Below, piece by piece: positions 23,887 through 34,900 of a DNA stretch of 64,000 nt. Source of the stretch: Bolinopsis microptera (Eukaryota; Ctenophora; Tentaculata; Lobata; Bolinopsidae). The notes under the pieces were generated by a model. The model had not been told where the DNA came from. It saw nothing but the letters and a program-made list of their open reading frames with translations, and did no database searches. The translations under genes were made by a program, and so were the position numbers. Where the stretch lies: positions 9,910,635 through 9,974,634 of the forward strand of contig NC_087079.1 of assembly GCF_026151205.1 (NCBI RefSeq), in the 5' to 3' direction. How positions within the stretch are numbered: position 1 is the stretch's first letter; each line of letters begins with the position of its first letter.

Positions 23887-24179
23887 AGTCAGTTATTAAA
23901 ATCTTACATCTGGACATAACTCCGGCCATTTTACACATCAGTCTCGATATTATGATTCCTCATATTTGGAGACATTTTGGAGACATTGTCTCCATGGGAA
24001 TTTCATGGGAATTGGAGGGGAATTAGAGGGGAATTACGTATTATTGATATTTAAGCACTTAAATTAGCTGTATATGGCTTAACTGAGTTCTGGTCTGTCC
24101 CTCAAACAAACTAAGACCTTTCACATGCGAAAAGAAGACAAAAAGGGGGGTGGGGAACCATATTTGCCAAAAAAATATG

Positions 24180-26650
24180 TCAAAATTTTGTTTTCCATAA
24201 TTCGCCCTAAAACGTCTCCAATGAGTTTGGTTGGCACCCTGGTTGACCTGGAAGTACGTTACCAGTTATTTGGGGCCTTCAGGGGGGAAAATGGGCCGAA
24301 AAATGGGCCGAAAAGGGGCATTTTCGGGTGTTTTCAAATTTGAGATTTCAAAGCCAGATTTTCGGCTTTAATTGGCTGGGACATGCCCAAATTGGTGTGG
24401 GTGAGTTGCATAGAGGTAGTACAAGTGTGATCCGTTGCAGAAATCCGGGTTCCCAAGATTCAAAATGACTTGAAAAGATTTTGTAAAAAATTGGAGACAT
24501 TTTGGAATCCATGGGAATTTTTTGGAGACATCCATATTTCGCCCTAAAACGTCTCCAATGAGTTTGGTTGGCACCCTGGTTGACCTGGAAGTACGTTACC
24601 AGTTATTTGGGGCCTTCAGGGGGGAAAATGGGCCGAAAAATGGGCCGAAAAGGGGCATTTTCGGGTGTTTTCAAATTTGAGATTTCAAAGCCAGATTTTC
24701 GGCTTTAATTGGCTGGGACATGCCCAAATTGGTGTGGGTGAGTTGCATAGAGGTAGTACAAGTGTGATCCGTTGCAGAAATCCGGGTTCCCAAGATTCAA
24801 AATGACTTGAAAAGATTTTGTAAAAAATTGGAGACATTTTGGAATCCATGGGAATTTTTTGGAGACATCCATATTTCGCCCTAAAACGTCTCCAATGAGT
24901 TTGGTTGGCACCCTGGTTGACCTGGAAGTACGTTACCAGTTATTTGGGGCCTTCAGGGGGGAAAATGGGCCGAAAAATGGGCCGAAAAGGGGCATTTTCG
25001 GGTGTTTTCAAATTTGAGATTTCAAAGCCAGATTTTCGGCTTTAATTGGCTGGGACATGCCCAAATTGGTGTGGGTGAGTTGCATAGAGGTAGTACAAGT
25101 GTGATCCGTTGCAGAAATCCGGGTTCCCAACATTCAAAATGACCTGAAAAGATTTTGTAAAAAATTGGAGACATTTTGGAATCCATGGGAATTTTTTGGA
25201 GACATCCATATTTCGCCCTAAAACGTCTCCAATGAGTTTGGTTGGCACCCTGGTTGATCTGGAAGTACGTTACCAGTTATTTGGGGCCTTCAGGGGGGAA
25301 AATGGGCCGAAAAATGGGCCGAAAAGGGGCATTTTCGGGTGTTTTCAAATTTGAGATTTCAAAGCCAGATTTTCGGCTTTAGTTGGCTGGGACATGCCCA
25401 AATTGGTCTGGGTGAGTTGCATAGAGGTAGTACAAGTGTGATCCGTTGCAGAAATCCGGGTTCCCAACATTCAAAATGACTTGAAAAGATTTTGTAAAAA
25501 ATTGGAGACATTTTGGAATCCATGGGAATTTTTTGGAGACATCCATATTTCGCCCTAAAACGTCTCCAATGAGTTTGGTTGGCACCCTGGTTGATCTGGA
25601 AGTACGTTACCAGTTATTTGGGGCCTTCAGGGGGGAAAATGGGCCGAAAAATGGGCCGAAAAGGGGCATTTTCGGGTGTTTTCAAATTTGAGATTTCAAA
25701 GCCAGATTTTCGGCTTTAGTTGGCTGGGACATGCCCAAATTGGTGTGGGTGAGTTGCATAGAGGTAGTACAAGTGTGATCCGTTGCAGAAATCCGGGTTC
25801 CCAACATTCAAAATGACTTGAAAAGATTTTGTAAAAAATTGGAGACATTTTGGAATCCATGGGAATTTTTTGGAGACATCCATATTTCGCCCTAAAACGT
25901 CTCCAATGAGTTTGGTTGGCACCCTGGTTGATCTGGAAGTACGTTACCAGTTATTTGGGGCCTTCAGGGGGGAAAATGGGCCGAAAAATGGGCCGAAAAG
26001 GGGCATTTTCGGGTGTTTTCAAATTTGAGATTTCAAAGCCAGATTTTCGGCTTTAGTTGGCTGGGACATGCCCAAATTGGTGTGAGTGAGTTGCATAGAG
26101 GTAGTACAAGTGTGATCCGTTGCAGAAATCCGGGTTCCCAACATTCAAAATGACTTGAAAAGATTTTGTAAAAAATTGGAGACATTTTGGAATCCATGGG
26201 AATTTTTTGGAGACATCCATATTTCGCCCTAAAACGTCTCCAATGAGTTTGGTTGGCACCCTGGTTGATCTGGAAGTACGTTACCAGTTATTTGGGGCCT
26301 TCAGGGGGGAAAATGGGCCGAAAAATGGGCCGAAAAGGGGCATTTTCGGGTGTTTTCAAATTTGAGATTTCAAAGCCAGATTTTCGGCTTTAGTTGGCTG
26401 GGACATGCCCAAATTGGTGTGGGTGAGTTGCATAGAGGTAGTACAAGTGTGATCCGTTGCAGAAATCCGGGTTCCCAACATTCAAAATGACTTGAAAAGA
26501 TTTTGTAAAAAATTGGAGACATTTTGGAATCCATGGGAATTTTTTGGAGACATCCATATTTCGCCCTAAAACGTCTCCAATGAGTTTGGTTGGCACCCTG
26601 GTTGATCTGGAAGTACGTTACCAGTTATTTGGGGCCTTCAGGGGGGAAAA
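24180..26650 (-). repeat. 337-bp tandem array, left block
   Basis: Seven nearly identical units, spaced exactly 337 bp, differing at only a few positions (for example CAAGATTC versus CAACATTC, GACCTGG versus GATCTGG). Each carries a 68-residue minus-strand frame starting MPTKLIGDVLGRNMDVSKKF. Because 337 is not a multiple of three, the frames do not join up. Confidence 0.95.
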
Positions 26651-26675
26651 GCCAACTTAAGCCGAAAATCTGGCT

Positions 26676-28310
26676 TTGAAATATGGATGTCTCCAAAAAA
26701 TTCCCATGGATTCCAAAATGTCTCCAATTTTTTACAAAATCTTTTCAAGTCATTTTGAATGTTGGGAACCCGGATTTCTGCAACGGATCGCACTTGTACT
26801 ACCTCTATGCAACTCACCCACACCAATTTGGGCATGTCCCAGCCAACTAAAGCCGAAAATCTGGCTTTGAAATCTCAAATTTGAAAACACCCGAAAATGC
26901 CCCTTTTCGGCCCATTTTTTGGCCCATTTTCCCCCCTGAAGGCCCCAAATAACTGGTAACGTACTTCCAGGTCAACCAGGGTGCCAACCAAACTCATTGG
27001 AGACGTTTTAGGGCGAAATATGGATGTCTCCAAAAAATTCCCATGGATTCCAAAATGTCTCCAATTTTTTACAAAATCTTTTCAAGTCATTTTGAATGTT
27101 GGGAAACCGGATTTCTGCAACGGATCACACTTGTACTACCTCTATGCAACTCACCCACACCAATTTGGGCATGTCCCAGCCAATTAAAGCCGAAAATCTG
27201 GCTTTGAAATCTCAAATTTGAAAACACCCGAAAATGCCCCTTTTCGGCCCATTTTTCGGCCCATTTTCCCCCCTGAAGGCCCCAAATAACTGGTAACGTA
27301 CTTCCAGGTCAACCAGGGTGCCAACCAAACTCATTGGAGACGTTTTAGGGCGAAATATGGATGTCTCCAAAAAATTCCCATGGATTCCAAAATGTCTCCA
27401 ATTTTTTACAAAATCTTTTCAAGTCATTTTGAATGTTGGGAACCCGGATTTCTGCAACGGATCACACTTGTACTACCTCTATGCAACTCACCCACACCAA
27501 TTTGGGCATGTCCCAGCCAACTAAAGCCGAAAATCTGGCTTTGAAATCTCAAATTTGAAAACACCCGAAAATGCCCCTTTTCGGCCCATTTTCCCCCCTG
27601 AAGGCCCCAAATAACTGGTAACGTACTTCCAGATCAACCAGGGTGCCAACCAAACTCATTGGAGACGTTTTAGGGCGAAATATGGATGTCTCCAAAAAAT
27701 TCCCATGGATTCCAAAATGTCTCCAATTTTTTACAAAATCTTTTCAAGTCATTTTGAATGTTGGGAACCCGGATTTCTGCAACGGATCACACTTGTACTA
27801 CCTCTATGCAACTCACCCACACCAATTTGGGCATGTCCCAGCCAACTAAAGCCGAAAATCTGGCTTTGAAATCTCAAATTTGAAAACACCCGAAAATGCC
27901 CCTTTTCGGCCCATTTTTCGGCCCATTTTCCCCCTGAAGGCCCCAAATAACTGGTAACGTACTTCCAGATCAACCAGGGTGCCAACCAAACTCATTGGAG
28001 ACGTTTTAGGGCGAAATATGGATGTCTCCAAAAAATTCCCATGGATTCCAAAATGTCTCCAATTTTTTATAAAATCTTTTCAAGTCATTTTGAATGTTGG
28101 GAACCCGGATTTCTGCAACGGATCACACTTGTACTACCTCTATGCAACTCACCCACACCAATTTGGGCATGTCCCAGCCAATTAAAGCCGAAAATCTGGC
28201 TTTGAAATCTCAAATTTGAAAACACCCGAAAATGCCCCTTTTCGGCCCATTTTTCGGCCCATTTTCCCCCCTGAAGGCCCCAAATAACTGGTAACGTACT
28301 TTCAGATCTA
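26676..28310 (+). repeat. 337-bp tandem array, right block (inverted)
   Basis: The same unit on the opposite strand, four full copies plus a partial at the switch point. One unit is 12 bp shorter because it has lost one CGGCCCATTTTT repeat (spacing 325 bp between 27318 and 27643). Confidence 0.95.
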
Positions 28311-28578
28311 CCAGGGTGGCAACTTTAAATGTCCTCCCTGGTGTATTAGCACAGTTACAATTTCTTTTTATCTTGGAAATCCGGTTCCCAACTATGTTTT
28401 TCGATGAATTTAAGAATTAAAATTTTTGGCATATTTCACCTTCACTATCCTTTTTCACCGGTTCAAAACACTTTCCTGTCATATTAGAACTAATAATTGT
28501 AAGATATATCAGTTTTAGGCTGTTTTGGGCGAAATCTGAAATTGAGAAAATGTCTCCATTTTGAGGAATCATTATATG

Positions 28579-28992
28579 TCAGTCTCCCGCGCGCGAACGC
28601 CGCGTGCATCAAGAATGAGTAAAGTTTACATTGCGCTACACCACGCGTGTTTTTAATTTAAAAAAGGAGAAATTATACTGGCGGGAAGTTTTTCGTCCAC
28701 CTCTAACCCACTACTTCCGTCAGATAGCTGATAAGGGGAAATCCGACTACTGGGCTAGCAAACTCGTAAGTTTGGTGTATGCTAGTTAGTTTTTGTAGAA
28801 ACGGAGTCAAATCAATCTCAAGACAAGGATTTCATTTCAAACCTTTCAAGGTACCCTACAACGTACTACTCATTAGTTTTGCTTGTAAACTTGTTGGATC
28901 CTTGATTGCCTAACATGTTGAAACATTCTCCGAGATATCTTCAGTGTAATATATTTGTAAACTGTAACAAAATCCAGGCGGAAGTTCGAGCA
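28579..28992 (+). promoter_or_regulatory. Presumed topoisomerase II promoter and 5' UTR
   Basis: Locally CpG-rich (GCGCGCGAACGCCGCGTG near 28590-28608), unlike the surrounding AT-rich DNA. GGCGGGAAG at 28680-28688 resembles an E2F/DP site read on either strand (CTTCCCGCC). E2F control of topoisomerase II is known in animals; that this site is used is inference. An upstream in-frame ATG at 28915 is present. Confidence 0.4.
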
Positions 28993-31900
28993 ATGTCGTC
29001 ATCTGATGAAGCAGCTTCGGCGGCTCCCAAGGGCAAGGCCAAACCCGGGAACAAACGCATGAGCATCGAGCGTATATATCAGAAGAAAACCCAGCTGGAA
29101 CACATTTTGCTGAGACCGGACACTTATATTGGGTCCTCTGAGTCTTACAATCAGGTTCGTTTCAAATTCACATTTGTAGTAGTAGTGCAGTAAAAATAGC
29201 AGAATTAGATATAAATTTGGAGCCAGTTCTTTAAACTGGCTTACTTATACTACTTAAAGGGTGTTCAAGGGTTTTCTATTGAATTTCTATTGAATTTTAT
29301 ATAGGGTAATTGTTATATTATGTGTATATTGTTTGAATAATTTTTTAATTTCAAATTCACATAATTTCAATAGTTAGTAAGGATACTGGGATAATGGATG
29401 TCTAGTAGTCACTTCTGCCAGCTGCCTAATTATATAATATGCCAAAAGCATATTATATAATTAAAATAACTAATTCACAGCAAATGTGGGTCTACGATGA
29501 GGGTATCGGTTTTAACTTTCGTGATGTAAGCTACGTCCCTGGACTCTACAAGATATTTGATGAGATTCTTGTCAATGCGTCTGACAACAAACAGAGAGAC
29601 CCTAATATGAAGCGGATCAAGATTGACATATCACCGTAAGTTTCTCATTACTTACTTCTTACTTATTTAGCTTCCATTCTTGATTCTTGGATAGAATTAT
29701 TTAACAGTTATCCGGTAGCCGCGACAACAAAAACAGTTGTCATAACAATGATTTAAACAAGTATCTGACTTAACTCGAAAATCTTTACAGGGAAGATGGC
29801 AAGATCTGTATTATGAATGACGGCAAAGGAATCCCGGTTGAAATGCACAAGGAGCACGAAATGTTTGTACCAACCTTAATATTTGGACATCTTCTCACCT
29901 CGTCGAACTACGACGATTCTCAGAAGAAGGTAAATTAATCGTAAAACTGGCTCTGATTTAGATCAGACATGTCAACACCCGCGGCTAATCCGGTAACTTT
30001 AAACTCAAAGGATATGTTTTAGAACTCTCGTACTGAAAGTTTCTTAAGAATATTTGAACCTAAATAAGACAGAATAAATAAGGGTTTACAAAATTAGAAA
30101 ACAAATATCCATTATTTAAGGTAACAAGTGAAGAAGCTCTAAACCCGAATTTATGTGTCTCTCATTAACTCTTATCAGTTTAATTAACCTTCAGGTGACT
30201 GGCGGAAGGAACGGTTTTGGAGCTAAACTGTGTAACGTTTTCAGTAAGAGCTTTCTGGTAGAAACATCTAGTAAAAGTAGTGGAAAGTAAGTTATTTTAT
30301 AACCTTGTTGTATTTTGAACATCAAGTTTTTAATTATTATCAACATTATTATTAGACATTTGCAAAGTATCGAGTATGATTATTATCATTGAATACAATT
30401 TAATTATTCGAACCGGACTTCAGGTATTTTAAACAAGAGTGGAAGGATAATATGAGTAAAGCTGGTAAAATCACCACAGCCACCAATAAAGCTACCGACT
30501 TTACAAGGGTGAGAATGAGCAACATTTGGGGGTGCAGGGGAGAGAAGTTTACCTAAATGGCAGATTATACAAAACTTGACTTAGTAAGTCACAGTCTTAA
30601 CTTAGTCCCAGGTGTCAATGAATGGCAGATTTCTAAGTCATAAGTAAACCCAAAGTAATTATCACTTTATTCCCTCAGATAACGTTTTATCCTGATTTGG
30701 CGAAGTTTGGTATGACCATGCTTGAGCGGGACACAGTGGCCCTGATGAAACGTAGAGCTTACGACATTGCTGCTACTAGCCCTGGTGTCACGGTGGGTTC
30801 ACGGCTGGTTTTGTTAGTTAGTTTGAATGTTAAATGAGACTGATAACTAAATCGTCAGATGATAATTATGTTAGCTTAAATCGACTTCACTTTTCCTCTT
30901 TTTAGTATTATTAGCTAACGTTATTCGTTAATTAAACCTTCGCAAAAGAGCAAAAGCTGTCCACGCAAACGCTTAACTAATTCTACAATCTCAAAGGTTG
31001 AATTGAACGGGGAGAAGCTTCCTATCAAGACATTCAGGGACTATTGTAACTTGTACATAAACGCGAGCAAGACTGACGAGGCGGACGAAGAGAATAAGAA
31101 ATTGAGTCTAGTGTACGAGAAAGTCAACCCTCGGTGGGAGGTTAGTTATTTTTATCCTACTCTCGCTACATCTCCCCTACATCTTCCCTACATATTCCCT
31201 ACATATTCCCTACATCCTCCCTAAATCTTCCCCACATCTTCCCTACATCTTCCTTAAATTTCTAACACTATAATCTGTTCGTCTGGCTGCGGGGAGAAAA
31301 AAATACTTTCGAGGAAATAATAATTTGAAATATCTCAGATTGCACTGGGTACAAGTCAAAAAGGGTTCCAACAAGTCTCCTTCGTCAACTCCATTGCAAC
31401 CACCAAGGGTGGCACCCACGTCGACTACGTTTCTCAACAAGTCGTCACTAAAATCCTGGCTGCTTGCCAGAAGAAGGTCCAGTTTTTGATGTTTACCGTT
31501 CAAATTTTACATCGTTTACTACGACTGCAGTTCGTGGTGATGCGCTCATTTATTCGACCATGAATTTAATTTTTGACCACAGAATGTCACCGAGATTCCA
31601 CTCACTCTTCATAAGTTCAGAAGTAGGAACTACGACTGAAGTAGGAACTATGACAGAAGTAGGAACTATGACTGAAGTAGGAACTATGACAGAAGTAGGA
31701 ACTATGACTGAAGTAGGAACTATGACATAAGTAGGAACTATGACTGAAGTAGGAACTCTGACTGAAGTAGGAACTATGACAGAAGTAGGAACTATGACAG
31801 AAGTAGGAACTATGACTGAAGTAGGAACTATGACTGAAGTAGGAACTATGACTGAAGTAGGAACTATGACTGAAGTAGGAACTATGACAGAAGTAGGAAC

Positions 31901-34900
31901 TATGACTGAAGTAGGAACTATGACAGAAGTAGGAACTATGACTGAAGTAGGAACTATGACTGAAGTAGGAACTATGACTGAAGTAGGAACTATGACTGAA
32001 GTAGGAACTATGACTGAAGTAGGAACTATGACTGAAGTAGGAACTATGACAGAAGTAGGAACTATGACAGAAATAGGAACTATGACTGAAGTAGGAACTA
32101 TGACAGAAGTAGGAACTATGACTGAAGTAGGAACTATGACTGAAGGAGGAACTATGACCGAATATCTGACAGTTCTTGTTCCAGGTACCTAAAGGTGGGG
32201 TGGAGATAAAGCCTGCTCAGGTTAAACAACACGTGTTTCTCTTTATTAACTCTCTTGTGGAGAACCCGGCTTTCGACTCTCAGACTAAGGAGAACATGAC
32301 CCTCAAAAAAAGTAAGCACCGATTTATTCTTATTAGGAGAAAAGATTCCACGGTAGTGGGACCTGGCAGTTTAAAGGTACAAAATAATAACAACGTTTGA
32401 TCGATGATAATAAAAATCAAATTAGACAATTATACGACATTCAAACAAGAACCCTATTTAAAAAAACTTCTTTACAAAACGTCATTACAAATTGAACCCT
32501 TTATTAATTTAAAATGTGTTATTAAAATCTTAATTGAACATTCCATTTGGTAATCCCAAGTAATATATATATATTATATATAATAATAGTTGTATAAACT
32601 TGATCCTTGATGACAGTTAGGTTGGTAATGGTTGATCACAGGGCGCTTGAACCTGTGAATAGGATGCCTCCCATTCAGTCCTGTCAGGTGGATTGGAGAG
32701 GAGGGAATCAAATGTGTATAAATCTCCAGTGTTGTTAGCCGGCTTGATGCCGAGCAGAGAACAGAACAGATTGTAAAGCTCCGTGTTCATCTTAAGAGGT
32801 CTGTCTTCAACTCCAGGCACCTCTCTAAACCCCGGACCAGACACCCTCGCGTGAGCGTACATTTTGGGGAATGTGTTGTCATATCCGTGGCCGCCAGCAA
32901 GATAGTCCCAGGATGATATCACCACACCATCATCCCCAATAAAGATAATATCCGGTAATCCCTCTTCCTCCAACCCACACATCTGAAACCTGTTGTCAAG
33001 AGCAGCCGTTTCAACAGCCGATAAACCAGTCATCCCACTACTTTGCAGGAACCGGTTCAAATCTCTAACGTCCTCGGCTACACTTCTGTTTTGTTTCGAG
33101 TACCACCAAGGAACTTCCCCTTGGTAAAACAACTTAGCTTTGTCTCTGATCAACTTTGGAAGTTGGTATCTCCGTTTGTGGCTAGTCATCCCATGATCAG
33201 ATGTTATAATCAGGTTGTACTTCCTGTTGCCTAATGCTGATTTCAGTAGACTGATCCTTCTCTCCGCAAGGTCTATTATCTCCTGAACAGTTTCATTATC
33301 AGTGTTATCATTCCTGTGGAGCGAGTGATCCGGTTCGTTCGAGTATAACATGTACAAATCACACCTCGTCCTGTAATCTCCATCCATGTTCTCAACCAGT
33401 CCCTGAACTGTCTGCTCAAAAGTATGAACACGATACCCGAACTCTATGTCCGGGATTAGTCCGCCGTAGTCAGCGCCCGATCCTACCCACGTGTCGATGT
33501 AAGACCTTAAACCAGCTTTTTTGGCAGTGACCCAAATCGGTTCTCCTTTGAACCAATCAAAGTCCTCGTTTTGATTATCCTCGTACCGAAACTTGAGGTT
33601 CCTTTTTTGGTTGTAAAACCCGTTGTTGACAATTCCATGCTGGGTGGGGTACAGACCCGTGGCTATTGACATGAAGTTAGGAAAGGTTTTTGTAGGGAAA
33701 ACTGGTTGAATAGGGAATATGTTGGAATCTCCCGAAGTTTTATTACCATACTGTAGATAATGTTGGTGGGAGTAGCCATCTACACCAAAGATGATAAGAG
33801 GAACTCTTTCGTCGACCACGCTTTTCGCTAACACATTTTTTATCAGGAGAACATAAAAGATGAGTCCTAACATCTTTTTAAACAAACAAGGATCAAATTG
33901 TTTAACGTTACAAGAAAAGAGAAAAAATTCTAATCGATTATTTCCTTATATTATTTCTTTATTCATGATTAGCCAATAATTGAAATATTGAATTAAGTGA
34001 TAAGGGGTCATTCACATGTACTTCGTAATCACTGAGAAAGGGGGTTTCCAACGCTTATGAAATTTTATCAAAATAGATATTAGATATGTGTAATACTGAT
34101 TATGGAGGGAGAGGGGGTTACAAATTAGCCAAAAATTTATTACGTAATAATATAGGAACAACCCGCTTTTGGTCGATATTTTTAAGGATCCCGTGAAAGA
34201 TTAGCTGATAATTAAATTGTCCACTGAACTGGAAACAAGAAGTAGAAAGTTTTTTCGTCGAATACTTTCAAAATGTTCCCCATCTGAAAAAGTCCGTGTT
34301 GAGAATTCGAAAACAAAATTGACACCAGAATGTGAAGCATCACCATTCCGGAAAGTACTAGAACCGGTAGGAACCCTCTCAGCTGCTTCCCCGGTAGACA
34401 CGATCCTTGTAGAGCAGGCAGTCCAAAGAAATAGCGGACAGATCTGGACTTGGTGATGAGGTAGGACTTGGTGATGGAGAAGAAGGAAGTGATGATCAGC
34501 ATGACTGGAAAGGTTCGGAGGTAAGGGATCCACATCGCAGCCGCACCGAACATCACATTAAACTGTTGGTGAATTAGGTATAAGGGCATGGCCATCATTC
34601 TGTATCTTGAGTGCCAGTCTTGTGGTAACGTGAACGTCTTCCTTGTCCATGCTGTAGATCCCATCAGAAAGAGCCAGGACCCTATCCCTCGAAGGAACCC
34701 CATGGCTAGTGGCTACATCCCGCAATGAACTGGCGAGCACCGTAAAGTAGCACATTCACAACGCACAAAACAGTCCCAATCAAGATACAAGTCCGAGACC
34801 AAACTTTGCCGTCCTGTCTTATCTGTTTGTCTGCTGCTCTTGTTACATAACCAAGTACAAAAAAAGCCATCTAGGGAAAGAAAGGGAACGATCGAAAGAC

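Larger units (their letters stand above)
23946..28578. mobile_element. 4.6-kb foldback element built of 337-bp units
   Basis: The outer ends are inverted repeats: ATGATTCCTCA...GGAGACATTTT on the left and AAAATGTCTCC...TGAGGAATCAT on the right. An exact 8-bp direct repeat TCAGTCTC flanks them (23938-23945 and 28579-28586). Inside, about seven 337-bp units run in one direction (about 24180-26650) and about five run in the other (about 26680-28310), so the element is a very long inverted repeat with a switch point near 26650. No transposase frame is seen. The right end lies about 0.4 kb upstream of the topoisomerase II start codon. Confidence 0.8.

Noticed and set aside
31618..32192. Long EVGTMT-repeat open frames
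   Set aside because: They come from an 18-bp tandem repeat without stops inside a topoisomerase intron; there is no start context, domain or splice support.
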